Shown piece by piece: positions 8,175 to 17,120 of a stretch of 64,000 bases of DNA. The first letter of the stretch is position 1, and each line of letters starts with the position of its first letter. The DNA lies in NCBI GenBank assembly GCA_016713905.1, contig JADJOE010000001.1, positions 993,001-1,057,000 of the forward strand. The letters are read 5' to 3'. Source of the DNA: Candidatus Vicinibacter proximus. GTDB lineage: Bacteria; Bacteroidota; Bacteroidia; Chitinophagales; Saprospiraceae. The translations under genes and the position numbers were made by a program. The notes beneath the pieces are model-generated. The model ran no database searches. It was not told where the DNA came from and saw nothing but the letters and a program-made list of their open reading frames with translations.

Positions 8175-8795
8175 TTACATTCCTTTATTACGCAGTAGCT
8201 TCAATTGATTTTTATTTAACATAGCCCAAACTTCTTTTGACTCTAGCACTTGGCCTCCGATGCATATTTTAATTTTTTGTTTTACTTTTATATTGCCTAA
8301 AGAAATGTCATGATTATCAAATAGTAGGGATATGTAATAATTTGGTTCTAGTTTTTGCATCCAATAACTATTACCGCAGGTAGCCTTTGAATTTTCTTTA
8401 ATTATTTGCCATTTGTTATATACAAAAAGATAATTTTCAACGCTGAGTATTGTGGCGTCTGATCTTGGGATTAATACAACAGAATCAGACAGGTTGAATA
8501 AATAAGCTTGTATGTACCTGTTTCCATTTTTCTTAATAATTTGATATTTATCAGGAATATAGAAAATAAGTCCAGATTTAGTTTTCAATGATTTATAGTG
8601 GTCAGAATTTATGTCAATTTGATCAGTAAATTGGACCCATCCATTACCTTCATTAGATATATAGCCAGATTTTAGTTTTAAGTCATACCATTGTTCAAGA
8701 GTAATAATTCCTTTTTCCTTTAATTCCCACAATGAATCGCTTTGCCCCCATGATGCAGTGGTGTACAATAAAATCAGAAATAAATTATATCTCAT
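8175..8795 (-). CDS. Secreted protein of unknown function
   Basis: A 206-residue protein with signal peptide MRYNLFLILLYTTASWGQ and no family recognised. The mature part is rich in Tyr, Trp, Ile and Lys and looks like an all-beta domain (for example YLFNLSDSVVLIPRSDATIL and NYYISLLFDNHDISLGNI). Two conserved-looking Cys residues are at about 140 and 180. It starts shortly after a GTTGGGC core and is followed by a GCCCAAC core, so gene plus nested palindrome forms a unit resembling an integron gene cassette. High AT content sets it off from the housekeeping genes to the right. Function is unknown. Confidence 0.7.
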   Translation of the reverse strand: MRYNLFLILLYTTASWGQSDSLWELKEKGIITLEQWYDLKLKSGYISNEGNGWVQFTDQIDINSDHYKSLKTKSGLIFYIPDKYQIIKKNGNRYIQAYLFNLSDSVVLIPRSDATILSVENYLFVYNKWQIIKENSKATCGNSYWMQKLEPNYYISLLFDNHDISLGNIKVKQKIKICIGGQVLESKEVWAMLNKNQLKLLRNKGM

Positions 8796-8812
8796 ATTTT
8801 CGTTACAATTGT

Positions 8813-8967
8813 GCCCAACGGTTAGAGATTGATGCAGTGGCCTTTTACTCGATCACCCAAAGAGAAGATACAAAACCAAATATTCAGAGAACACCCTATT
8901 TTTCCAATAACGAAGATTTCTGCAGTCCATTGCTTCAATCTGGTGTTATCACCAGCATTCGTTAGTT
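8813..8967 (-). other. Second attC-like spacer
   Basis: The spacer is bounded by gcccaac (8813-8819) and cgttag (8960-8965). Inside, 8827-8840 and 8927-8940 form a 14-bp inverted pair with two mismatches (gattgatgcagtgg against the complement of ccattgcttcaatc). Along the genes the right end reads GTTGGGC, a perfect GTTRRRY core. The stop codon TAA of the 8962-9577 gene lies inside the left core (CTAACG), as is common for integron cassettes. Confidence 0.5.
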
Positions 8968-9577
8968 AATTTTAATATTAATATATTCTTTATATGCGGT
9001 TTTTGTTTTTTTGTATACAAAAATATGACATGGGGTACCCGATAGGCCACCGCCAATGCAAGTTATCCCAACCAACAAATACTTTTTATTTCGAAAATAG
9101 TTTGGGTTTGTTATATAAACTATATAAGGTAATTTCATTCTTAATCTTTCGTATTCCTTAGCTGAAATTTCAGATTTTATATATTTATTTAAAGGCACCT
9201 TTCCTATTCTATTAATTGAGTCTAAAATATCGCAAGCCATTTCAGTATTTATAATTTTACATTTATTTTCTAATGGAAATTGCCAAACAAAGTCCTTACT
9301 TAGATTTTCAATAATTTGTTGTTTTTCAATTGATGTAAGAATGATTTTATTTTTGAAATACTTGCAGTTCGTACTATACAAACTATTTTGCTCTAATTTT
9401 TCAATAATTATTTTGTTAAGAAATGCTTCTTTTTTGATAGTATCTTTAAGAAAGTAATCTTCTGTGGTGAAGTATTTATTTATTTATTGTTGACGCTAGC
9501 AGAGTATCAATTGAAGATTGCGAATAAAGATTATTTTCAATAGAAAAAATTAGTATTATTGATTTAAGGTAATTCAT
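8962..9577 (-). pseudogene. Small secreted protein of unknown function, broken at a tetranucleotide repeat
   Basis: An ATG at 9575-9577 opens a frame with a short signal-like N-terminus (MNYLKSIILIFSIENN, then SQSSIDTLLASTINK) that meets a stop inside an AAAT tract at 9473-9488. The next frame then continues KYFTTEDYFLKDTIKKEAFL to the stop at 8962-8964. Removing one AAAT unit restores a single frame of about 203 residues. The C-terminal part includes YIVYITNPNYFRNKKYLL and GGGLSGTPCHIFVYKK. No family was recognised. The break may be repeat slippage (phase variation), decay or an assembly error. A GTTAGAC core lies 55 bases upstream. Confidence 0.55.
9473..9488. repeat. Tetranucleotide tract (TATT)4 inside a coding region
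   Basis: Four TATT units on the plus strand (AATA on the coding strand) lie within a small secreted-protein gene. The reading frame is closed with four units and would be open with three. Tetranucleotide tracts that shift a frame are the classical substrate of slipped-strand phase variation, but a single tract of four units is short. Confidence 0.6.
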
Positions 9578-9699
9578 CTTATTTTAGTTGGTGATAACTC
9601 GTATATACTTGCCACATCGTTGCACAAGTCTGTCTAACGGTGGAGGGATTGGTGAAACAAAAGGTGTACATATCTTTTTCCAAAATTAATTAAATTTTC

Positions 9700-10545
9700 T
9701 TATAAAGTATCAAATTGGCTGGTAATTTTTTGTAAGTTCTTGTTGCTGACATGCGTGTAAATTTCAATAGTCGTGCTGCTGTTGTGCCCAAACAGCTCTT
9801 GAATATATCTCAAATCTGTTCCTGCTTCCAGGAGGTGCGTGGCATAACTATGTCTCATCCAATGTAAAGTGACAGGTTTCTTAATTCCTTCTTTTTCTAT
9901 AGCTTGTTTTAATACATTGGACAGACTTCTTTCATCGTAAGGTGTATTTTTGGTCTGACCCTCAAACAACCATGTTTTGGGTTTATATGCGTTATAATAT
10001 TCCCTCAGAATGAGTAGTATTTTTTCGGATAGGGGCACTATCCTGTCTTTATTGCCTTTTGACTGCCGGATAAGAACCACGTTTCGATGGGAATTGATGT
10101 CTGAAAATTTAAGATGGACCAACTCACTTCTTCTCAACCCACAGCTATAAATTAGCGAGCGCATTGCCCGATGTTTTAGATTTTTTAATGCATTTAAGAT
10201 CAATTAAATTTCTTCCTTACTGAAGACATTTGGCAACAATTTCGATCTTTTTGGTCGGTGAATTAAATCAATTTCCAGACTTCTGTTTTCTATTTGCCTG
10301 AAAAATAATTTCACGCCATTTACAATTTGGTTTTGGTAGGATGCCGATAAATGATGTTTTAAAATATAGTCGTTGATGAAGTCAAATAAATCCTTATTAT
10401 TCATGTCTTCTAAGTGTTTTGCTACAAAATAGCTTAAGAACGTTTTTAAAGCTTCGCTATAAGTCTTGATGGTGCTTTCACTATACCGCTTACTTTTCAT
10501 CCATCTTTTAAAGGATACGATCCTATTTAGGCTTACTTCTGGCAA
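9700..10545 (-). pseudogene. Tyrosine recombinase (site-specific integrase) interrupted by one stop codon
   Basis: One reading frame runs from about 10545 (TTG) to 9700 with a single TAA at 10204-10206. Before it is the N-terminal SAM-like DNA-binding domain (IVSFKRWMKSKRYSESTIKT...FFRQIENRS). After it is the catalytic domain: IYSCGLRRSELVHLKFSD (Arg I), SKGNKDRIVPLS (Lys), LHWMRHSYATHLLEAGTDLR split around HxxR, LFGHNSSTTIEIYTHVS (His/Trp position and nucleophile Tyr). Joined length is about 281 residues. The stop replaces a position where related proteins have Lys (AAA to TAA). The long insertion typical of integron integrases IntI was not seen. It flanks the cassette-like row. Confidence 0.88.
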
Positions 10546-10729
10546 GAGAGAAGTTTGTGTCGGTAGTGTTTTATTTTCATGCTTAGAGCAATTCTATCCA
10601 TTACCCACGAATCATGCAAGGTTATCTCCATTCATTATTTATAATGAGTAGTTTCTGAGAAGTCTGCAACACATGAGCGGTTTGTCTTATCTGCAATTTA
10701 AAATGAAGTTATCGCAATCAGGAATCCGA

Positions 10730-11284
10730 CTATGCCTTTTTGCACAGGATGATGAAAGCAGGAGGAATGTTGATGGGTACAAATTCAAATCTTACCTGGC
10801 CGAAAATCTCTTCGTACATTTTTTTCAAGGAGAGACTGTAATGTAGTTGCACAAAACTGGCGCCTTGCTTCATACAGGATTTGACAGCTTTGAGGATGTT
10901 GATGGATAATTCTTTAGGAAACAACACGAATGGAATTGCAGAAATAACGGCATCGATGCTCTCAATCTGAAGATTTTTCAGATATGCTTCGATGTGTTCT
11001 GCGGAGTCTTCAATAATGGTGATTCTGGAATCCGGTAGTTTTCTCAATTCCTCGCAAAATGCAGCGTTCACTTCAAAGATCAAAAGTTTGGCATCAGGAT
11101 GCAGCCTTTTTAAAAGATGCTCTGTTATGGCGCCATCACCGGCCCCTAACTCAACAACTACCCTGGCAAGGTTAAAGTCCACAGCGTCCAGCATGGTCTT
11201 GCTGACAAAGCCGGAAGACCTGCTCACAGAACCAATGGTCCGCATGTTTTTTATTCCCTGCCGTAGAAAATCCAGTTTGGCCAC
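10730..11284 (-). CDS. Class I SAM-dependent methyltransferase (phospholipid/rRNA dimethylase-like)
   Basis: A 184-residue protein with the SAM-binding motif I VVELGAGDGAITEHLLKRL, acidic motif II LLIFEVNAAFCEELRKL, and IDAVISAIPFVLFPKEL at the motif IV position. The pattern resembles PmtA-type phosphatidylethanolamine N-methyltransferases and KsgA-like dimethylases; the short length and FVQLHYSLSLKKMYEEIF favour the former. The start is 8 bases after the stop of the OmpA-family gene, so it is the last gene of a three-gene set. Exact substrate is not decided by the sequence. Confidence 0.85.
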   Translation of the reverse strand: MAKLDFLRQGIKNMRTIGSVSRSSGFVSKTMLDAVDFNLARVVVELGAGDGAITEHLLKRLHPDAKLLIFEVNAAFCEELRKLPDSRITIIEDSAEHIEAYLKNLQIESIDAVISAIPFVLFPKELSINILKAVKSCMKQGASFVQLHYSLSLKKMYEEIFGQVRFEFVPINIPPAFIILCKKA

Positions 11285-11292
11285 TTTATCTG

Positions 11293-13458
11293 TTATTGAT
11301 TTTTGTTGTATTCGTTTATCAGTAAAATCAGATCATCGTATTTATCCACAAAATTAATCAGCTCATTTCTTTCCAGTTTTTTACCATCGACAAAGGCACG
11401 GATGTTACTACTTTTTTCACTGGTATTCTGGTTTAGGAAGTTTTTAGCCTCCCGGAAAGTTCTGAACAATCCACAATAGTAACTTATCTTTTCGTTCCTA
11501 GGGTTTCTTTCTGCAAAAAACTGTTCATTCCCCTTTTGTAAAACAGGGTGATTGAGCACTTGTGCGGATTCTCCAAGCAGGATCGAATAGAACAATCCGG
11601 TCTGAAACAGCGCTCTGGTTTCCTGGTTGTTCTCCAGCAGGCTTTCGTTGATCCCTGGAATGTTATAACCTACAAGCAGGTCCGTAGTCTCTGTGCCCAG
11701 CAATTGCAGCTCTACACGTTTGTTGATTTTTTGTGAAGCAGGATAAGGGATTCCGTTGATTTCTGTTTTGACAATAGGAAAGGATCGACCTGCTGATCTT
11801 AATTCTAATCTGTTTTGTGGGATGTTCTTGCTGATGAGATAATCATTAACCTGGCGGGCTTTTTTCATGGAAAAATACAAATTCAGCGCTTCGGGACTTT
11901 CTTCGAAGGAATGTCCCGTAATCCTCAGACGAAGTCCGGGATATTTTTGTAGAAGTTCCACCAGCTTTGCAAGCGTATTGCGGTTGCGCTCGTCTTTGAG
12001 AAAATCGTCTCCCTGATCCACAATAGCATCCAGCTTAATTTCCGTTTTAATTGGAAGTGATTTCTCAGGTGTTTCCGTGAATTCCTGGGTCTGTTTGTTT
12101 TTTCTCAAAGGTTCGTTAAATTGAAACCATTGAGTGACTGCACTTCCATTGGGTGGATAATATTGCTCTTCGAGATCTTCTTTAAAGTAGGCAATGTAGA
12201 TATCTCTTTTACCCTGATTGTCTTCTTTGCGGTCAGAGCTAAACACTCCTGCAATCCCATCCGAGGTCAATTTAAAATGCAAATCATCACCGGCGCTGTT
12301 GATGGGCACCCCCAGATTTTTAGGTGTCTGCCATTTACCTTCTTCCGCACCAAATCTTGTTCTGTAAATATCAAAGCCACCCATGCTGCCGGAATGATTG
12401 GAAGAGAAATACAGGGTCAGGCCATCATTGGCTAAAAATGGGGTGGTTTCATTGTAGTAAGTATTTATGTCCGGACCGAGATTGCTGGCTTGTGACCAAT
12501 TGCCTTTTCTGAAGACACTAATGTATAAGTCATACCCACCATAACCTCCCGTCCGGGCACTGCTGAAAATCATTATGGAATCCTGAAAGACGCACAAACT
12601 GTTGTCCCCAATCTCAGGGTTAAAGATGGATTCGAATTTAGAGAATTTGTATTTGCGGTTGCTGCCGGTAAAGGTGTCTACACTCGCAGTTCCTTTTATT
12701 TCATCCCATCCCTGGAAGAAAATCATCACCTCACCGTGTTTCGCAAAATCAAGTATTACGTCATGCTTACTGCTGTTGAGGAGTGGGTTCAGATCTTTCA
12801 TCGAGGACCAGTTTCCCCTGGCTTCTTCAATCACAAAAAGATCTGCACGAAAACGACCTTTGGTTTTATCCAATACCCCTTCTTCATTTCTTTTCCCCCC
12901 TTCATTGTTTTCTTTGACTGCGCTGAAATAGTATTTGCCGGGATAATTTACGCTGGGGAATGCGGCAAACTCATCTTCGTGTGTATTGATTTCGGGGCCG
13001 ATGGATTCTACAATGGCAAGTGGTTCTTTTTTATGGATTGCGAGTCCTTTTGTGCAGTGTTCAATCTGGGCATAAATCTTTGGTCGCTCATGATTATCCC
13101 GGTCCAGTAAGCTCAAATATCTTTTGTGGTAAAAAATAGCCTGCCGAAAATTTCTTTGATACTGATGAATCTGAGCCAGATAACGAAAGGATTCTTTGCG
13201 GTATTTTTTGGATTTGCTCAGCAGGTTAAATCCTTCTGCGGCGCGATCCAAACGGTTGCTTTCGTAAAAACATTTGGAAGCAATCAACAAGTCGCTTTTG
13301 TCTTTTTTTACTTTGTTGAATAATTGCTCAAATAAGATACCGGCATGGTAATAATCCTCCTGTGCGTAATATTTTTTTGCAGTCCGGATGGATTCTGATT
13401 GCGCTTGCATCCTTACCAAAAGCAAGGACAACAGAGCGCAAAAAAACATCCGGCTCAT
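11293..13458 (-). CDS. TPR / PD40 propeller / OmpA-family envelope protein with C-terminal SPOR-like domain
   Basis: A 721-residue periplasmic or outer-membrane protein. The signal peptide is MSRMFFCALLSLLLVRMQAQ. Residues ~20-130 are TPR-like (AKKYYAQEDYYHAGILFEQL, FNLLSKSKKYRKESFRYLAQ). Residues ~150-430 carry PD40/WD40-like strands (YDLYISVFRKGNWSQASNLG, LTLYFSSNHSGSMGGFDIYR). Residues ~480-590 are an OmpA C-like peptidoglycan-binding domain (LRLRITGHSFEESPEALNLY, KKARQVNDYLISKNIPQNRL). The last ~100 residues (FYSILLG...ISYYCGLFRTFREAKNFLNQ) look like a SPOR-type fold. TPR-PD40-OmpA order is that of PorE-like proteins linked to T9SS; that role is inference. The gene starts 8 bases after the E2 gene. 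Confidence 0.88.
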   Translation of the reverse strand: MSRMFFCALLSLLLVRMQAQSESIRTAKKYYAQEDYYHAGILFEQLFNKVKKDKSDLLIASKCFYESNRLDRAAEGFNLLSKSKKYRKESFRYLAQIHQYQRNFRQAIFYHKRYLSLLDRDNHERPKIYAQIEHCTKGLAIHKKEPLAIVESIGPEINTHEDEFAAFPSVNYPGKYYFSAVKENNEGGKRNEEGVLDKTKGRFRADLFVIEEARGNWSSMKDLNPLLNSSKHDVILDFAKHGEVMIFFQGWDEIKGTASVDTFTGSNRKYKFSKFESIFNPEIGDNSLCVFQDSIMIFSSARTGGYGGYDLYISVFRKGNWSQASNLGPDINTYYNETTPFLANDGLTLYFSSNHSGSMGGFDIYRTRFGAEEGKWQTPKNLGVPINSAGDDLHFKLTSDGIAGVFSSDRKEDNQGKRDIYIAYFKEDLEEQYYPPNGSAVTQWFQFNEPLRKNKQTQEFTETPEKSLPIKTEIKLDAIVDQGDDFLKDERNRNTLAKLVELLQKYPGLRLRITGHSFEESPEALNLYFSMKKARQVNDYLISKNIPQNRLELRSAGRSFPIVKTEINGIPYPASQKINKRVELQLLGTETTDLLVGYNIPGINESLLENNQETRALFQTGLFYSILLGESAQVLNHPVLQKGNEQFFAERNPRNEKISYYCGLFRTFREAKNFLNQNTSEKSSNIRAFVDGKKLERNELINFVDKYDDLILLINEYNKNQ

Positions 13459-13466
13459 AAGCGTGC

Positions 13467-14786
13467 TCAGATATTTTGGTTGATGTCAAATTGCTCCAGG
13501 TAGTCGCCTACTTTACGAAGGAATTTGCCACCCAAAGATCCGTCCACTACCCTGTGGTCGTAGGAGAGGGACAGGAACATCATGTGACGGATACCAATGG
13601 TATCACCTGTTGGTGTCTCTATTACGGCAGGTTTTTTCTTGATGGCACCGGTAGCCAAAATAGCCACCTGGGGCTGATTAATGATGGGTGTACCCATGAT
13701 GTTGCCGAAACCACCCACGTTGGTGATGGTAAAGGTTCCCTCCTGAATTTCTTCAGGCTTAAGTTTGTTTTGCCTGGCGCGGTCTGCAAGATCGTTTACG
13801 GCATAAGTTAAACCAACCAGATTCAAACGATCGGCATTTTTAATGACCGGGACAATCAAATTTCCGGAAGGAAGTGCGGCCGCCATCCCGATGTTGATGT
13901 CATTCTTTTTGATGATCCGGGTTCCGTCCACTGAGATGTTGATCATAGGGAAATCCTTGATGGCTTTGGCAACCGCTTCTACAAAAATGGGCGTGAAGGT
14001 AATTTTCTGCCCATATTTTTTCTGAAAACTGTCCTTTACTCTGTCACGCCACAAAACGGCCGGGGTCATGTCGATCTCCACAAATGAAGTTACATGCGGT
14101 GAGACAGATTTACTCATTACCATGTGATCGGCAATGAGTTTGCGCATGCGATCCATCTCAATGATTTCTACATTGCCACCAATGGATATGGCCGGTGCCT
14201 GAGGTTTGGCAGCCGGTGCTTCCACGGGTGAAGAAACTGCGGGTGCTTGTGAGGCTGTAGAGGGTTTACCCTGACTGATAAATTCCAGAATATCTCGTTT
14301 TGTCACGCGACCTCCCAGTCCGGAACCTGTGATTTGGTCCAACTGACTTTGGGAAATATTTTCTTCTTTGGCAATACTTCTGACTAGGGGAGAATAAAAC
14401 CTGTCTTCTCCGGATTTAATGGGTTCTGAAGCAACTACAAGCGTGCTTACGACTGAAGAAGGTGCAGCTGATGTTGCCGGAGCTTCGTTAGCGACAGCAG
14501 GAGCAGGAGCTGCTGCAGGAGCAGGGCTTATAGCCACGTCAGATGCATCTGTTTCTATATAGGCGATGACGGTACCGATGGGAACTACATCATTTTCTTT
14601 GAAAAGGATCTTACCAATCACGCCGGCGGACGGGGATGGAATCTCACTGTCCACCTTATCCGTGGCTATTTCCAGGATGGTTTCATCCAGTCCAACGGCA
14701 TCTCCTTCTTTTTTTACCCACTTCAATATGGTGGCTTCCATAATGCTTTCCCCCATTTTGGGCATAATCAGTTCGACTCGAGCCAT
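13467..14786 (-). CDS. 2-oxo acid dehydrogenase E2 component (dihydrolipoamide acyltransferase)
   Basis: A 439-residue E2 subunit. ATG 14784-14786 (MARVELIMPKMGESIMEATI) is chosen because the lipoyl domain starts there in all family members; the frame extends 23 residues upstream without conservation. Order: lipoyl domain 1-78 with the lipoylated Lys in EIATDKVDSE, Ala/Pro-rich linker, peripheral-subunit-binding domain (FYSPLVRSIAKEENISQSQL...GGRVTKRDILEFI), second linker, and catalytic domain ending SYDHRVVDGSLGGKFL with the HxxxDG active site. It transfers acyl groups to CoA in a pyruvate- or branched-chain-type complex; which one is undecided, although single-lipoyl E2 proteins of this style in Bacteroidota often serve branched-chain oxo acids. 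E1 and E3 genes are not in the window. Confidence 0.95.
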   Translation of the reverse strand: MARVELIMPKMGESIMEATILKWVKKEGDAVGLDETILEIATDKVDSEIPSPSAGVIGKILFKENDVVPIGTVIAYIETDASDVAISPAPAAAPAPAVANEAPATSAAPSSVVSTLVVASEPIKSGEDRFYSPLVRSIAKEENISQSQLDQITGSGLGGRVTKRDILEFISQGKPSTASQAPAVSSPVEAPAAKPQAPAISIGGNVEIIEMDRMRKLIADHMVMSKSVSPHVTSFVEIDMTPAVLWRDRVKDSFQKKYGQKITFTPIFVEAVAKAIKDFPMINISVDGTRIIKKNDINIGMAAALPSGNLIVPVIKNADRLNLVGLTYAVNDLADRARQNKLKPEEIQEGTFTITNVGGFGNIMGTPIINQPQVAILATGAIKKKPAVIETPTGDTIGIRHMMFLSLSYDHRVVDGSLGGKFLRKVGDYLEQFDINQNI

Positions 14787-14985
14787 ATGTGATTTATTTT
14801 TGTATGAATGTTTAGGTGGTTTAAGTTCCAATTCAGAATCCCCGACCAACGACAAAGGTAAGCAAAATGGCGGCGTTCACAAGTGCTTTTGGTAGTTAGG
14901 CAGATGGTTTTTAAGGATAAGTTTCAAATCAGAACCAAAGTAATTTACCTAAGCAAAACCAAAGGCATTCAGATGAATTTACCCC

Positions 14986-16240
14986 TTACTTTGGGGAAAG
15001 TATCCACTCTCTTGCAAGCAAAAGGCCATAGATGCTTGCGGTTTCTATATTTCTGCTTCGGTCTTTCCCCAATTTGAGTTTTCGGGTAAATATTTTATCG
15101 GAGTTTCCAGCTGCAATAAAAATGGTCCCAACGGGCAACTCATCCGTTCCGCCTTCGGGTCCCGCAATGCCACTTACCGCAACTGCAAGATCCACACCCA
15201 ATGCCGCACAGCATCCGACTACCATCTCGCGGACAGTCTCTTCGCTTACCGCACCATGAAACTCCAGAGTGTGGGCGGATACATGCAGCAAACTGTTTTT
15301 TACTGAATTGGTATAACTTACAATACCCCCTTTGAAGTAGACCGAACTACCCGCAATTCCGGTAATTTTGTGGGCTATGTTGCCTCCGGTACAACTTTCC
15401 GCAGTGCCGATACTCAGGCCTTTTTCCATCAATAATGTGCCTATTGCTTTTTCAAGTGAGCTGTCCCCGGCAGCAAAAACTTTTTCCCCCAAACTGGTGA
15501 CCATTTGGCCAATATATTCATCGATTTGATTTTTCAACAAATCTGCATTTTCATGATTTCCGGTAAGCCTTACCCGCACTGTCCCCAAGGCCGGGAGATA
15601 AGCCAGACTTATGTATTCAGGGAGTGGATCCAGAAGTGGTTCGATGATGGCTGCAATCTCGGTTTCTCCCATCCCCCCCACATGGATGGTCTGATGATAC
15701 ATGTTGGAAGAATAGGATTTGGCGATTAATCCGGGTAGGACACCATGGGTCATAATATAATCCATTTCGTAAGGAACACCCGGCATAGCGACGTAAATCT
15801 TTCCGCCATTTTCCATCCACATGCCCATCGCAGTCCCCATTTTATTCTCCAGGAGTGTGGCATTGGCAGGCATGTAACATTGTTGGCGGTGAACCTCGCG
15901 GATAGGCACGTTTCTGGGTTCCAGCAAGTTTTTCAGATGGCTATAATTTTCTTCGCTAAAAAACCAATCCGACGCCAAAGTATTCTGCCAATACTGTCTT
16001 GGTAACATCGTCTCTGGTAGGCCCAAGTCCGCCGGTGATCAGGATAATTTCAGAGGTTTCACTTGCTTCGGTGAGGGCATATTTTATTTCATTCGCATCA
16101 TCCCCCACACACCATTTCCGGTGCACGCTTAAGCCAAGAGGTGCGAGAAACTGCCCTATTCTGGCTGAATTACTGTCTATCACCTGACCAAGGAGCAATT
16201 CATCTCCAATATTGATGACTCCTATCCTGGTTACTTTCAT
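14986..16240 (-). pseudogene. cinA: CinA-like nicotinamide-nucleotide amidohydrolase, frameshifted
   Basis: The N-terminal frame (16240 down to 15956) reads GVINIGDELLLGQVIDSNSA and LITGGLGPTRDDVTKTVLAE, the MoCF-like COG1058 domain. It stops at GVGLVF inside a run of six T. The second frame picks up exactly as FSEENYSHLKNLLEPRNVPI, VAMPGVPYEM and the amidase domain IGTAESCTGGNIAHKITGIA, VSGIAGPEGGTDELPVGTIF, ending at 14986. Removing one T at 15958-15963 restores a normal ~417-residue CinA. The enzyme deamidates nicotinamide mononucleotide for NAD salvage. Because everything else is intact, an assembly error is likely. Confidence 0.9.
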
Positions 16241-16322
16241 GCGCTAAGATTTTGTTTTGCAAACCTAACACCCTTCGTTGGAATATGCATGGTCTTGCAA
16301 TGTTAGGACCTTAAACTTCAGA

Positions 16323-16346
16323 TTGTCCGTCTGAATATTAACTTTG
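16323..16346 (+). promoter_or_regulatory. Candidate Bacteroidota sigma-A type promoter for the DUF4956 operon
   Basis: TAACTTTG at 16339-16346 fits the -7 consensus TAnnTTTG of Bacteroidota. A TTG at 16323-16325 lies only 13 bases upstream, closer than the usual ~19, so the -33 element is weak. It lies about 80 bases before the ATG at 16424, in the divergent gap with cinA. Confidence 0.4.
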
Positions 16347-16423
16347 TGTAAACTTATGATTAAATTTTATAACCGAAAGCAATTACATTTTACCCAAAAT
16401 GAACTTATTGCTTAAGAATCTAT

Positions 16424-17116
16424 ATGCAAGAATTTTTATCACTCTACGCAAATATTGAGAATCCAACCCTGGAAATGGTGTTGTTTACTTTTTTGCTTTC
16501 TTTTTGCCTTGCCTGTCTGGTAGCCATCACCTATCAAAACACCTCCAACATTACCATCAAGTCTTCCAATTACATTCAATCCCTCATCCTGTCATCTCTG
16601 GTGGCTACCACCATCATGCAAGCCATAGGTGATAATGTTGCAGTAGGTCTTGGTATGCTGGGTGCACTTTCTATCATACAATTCAGAACTTCTTTCAGAG
16701 ACCCCAGAGACATTATTTTTATGTTTGCTGCATTGGGAACAGGTATTGCCTGTGGGGTTTATGGATTTTACGTGGCCATCCTGGGTACAATACTTTTTTG
16801 TGTAGTTGCGGTTATTTTGCGGTTTACACCATTTCACAACGGACGTAATGTCGTGTGGGAACTCAGGGTAAGATCGGACAGTGGAATTTTTATGGAGGAT
16901 TTTCATCTTATCATGGATCAATATTGTATTCGTTATGATTTGGATAATTTGCGCATCGATGCAGAGAAAGGTAAAGAACCTTATCGGGAGTTGGATTACA
17001 AGTTGATCTTAAAGCATGAATCAGATTATGAGGAATTGATTAAGAACCTGCACGACAAATCCTATCAGGTAAAAAAGATGTCTCGTCAGGGAGAAGAACA
17101 AATCGATAATACATAG
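16424..17116 (+). CDS. DUF4956 family inner-membrane protein
   Basis: A 230-residue protein with an N-terminal membrane part (about four segments between residues 18 and 135: MVLFTFLLSFCLACLVAITY, LILSSLVATTIMQAIG, IIFMFAALGTGIACGVYGFY, ILGTILFCVVAVILRF). The family signature is VAVGLGMLGALSIIQFRTSF followed by RDPRDI. The C-terminal ~90 residues are a soluble alpha/beta domain (WELRVRSDSGIFMEDFHLIM). DUF4956 proteins are often near CotH or VTC-type polyphosphate polymerase genes. Here the gene is first in an operon with an HlyD adaptor (gap 4 bases) and a TolC-like gene, with no other inner-membrane transporter, which suggests a link to export. That role is inference. Confidence 0.9.
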   Translation: MQEFLSLYANIENPTLEMVLFTFLLSFCLACLVAITYQNTSNITIKSSNYIQSLILSSLVATTIMQAIGDNVAVGLGMLGALSIIQFRTSFRDPRDIIFMFAALGTGIACGVYGFYVAILGTILFCVVAVILRFTPFHNGRNVVWELRVRSDSGIFMEDFHLIMDQYCIRYDLDNLRIDAEKGKEPYRELDYKLILKHESDYEELIKNLHDKSYQVKKMSRQGEEQIDNT

Positions 17117-17120
17117 GCCC

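Noticed and set aside
9700..10545. Recombinase as a genuine integron integrase IntI
   Set aside because: The IntI-specific insertion between the Lys motif and the HxxR box is not visible. It is kept as a general tyrosine recombinase, with the cassette idea resting on the spacers.
11548..13323. Several plus-strand frames of 60-125 codons opposite the OmpA/PD40 gene
   Set aside because: They lie wholly antisense to a well-supported gene and have no recognisable domain or codon pattern.
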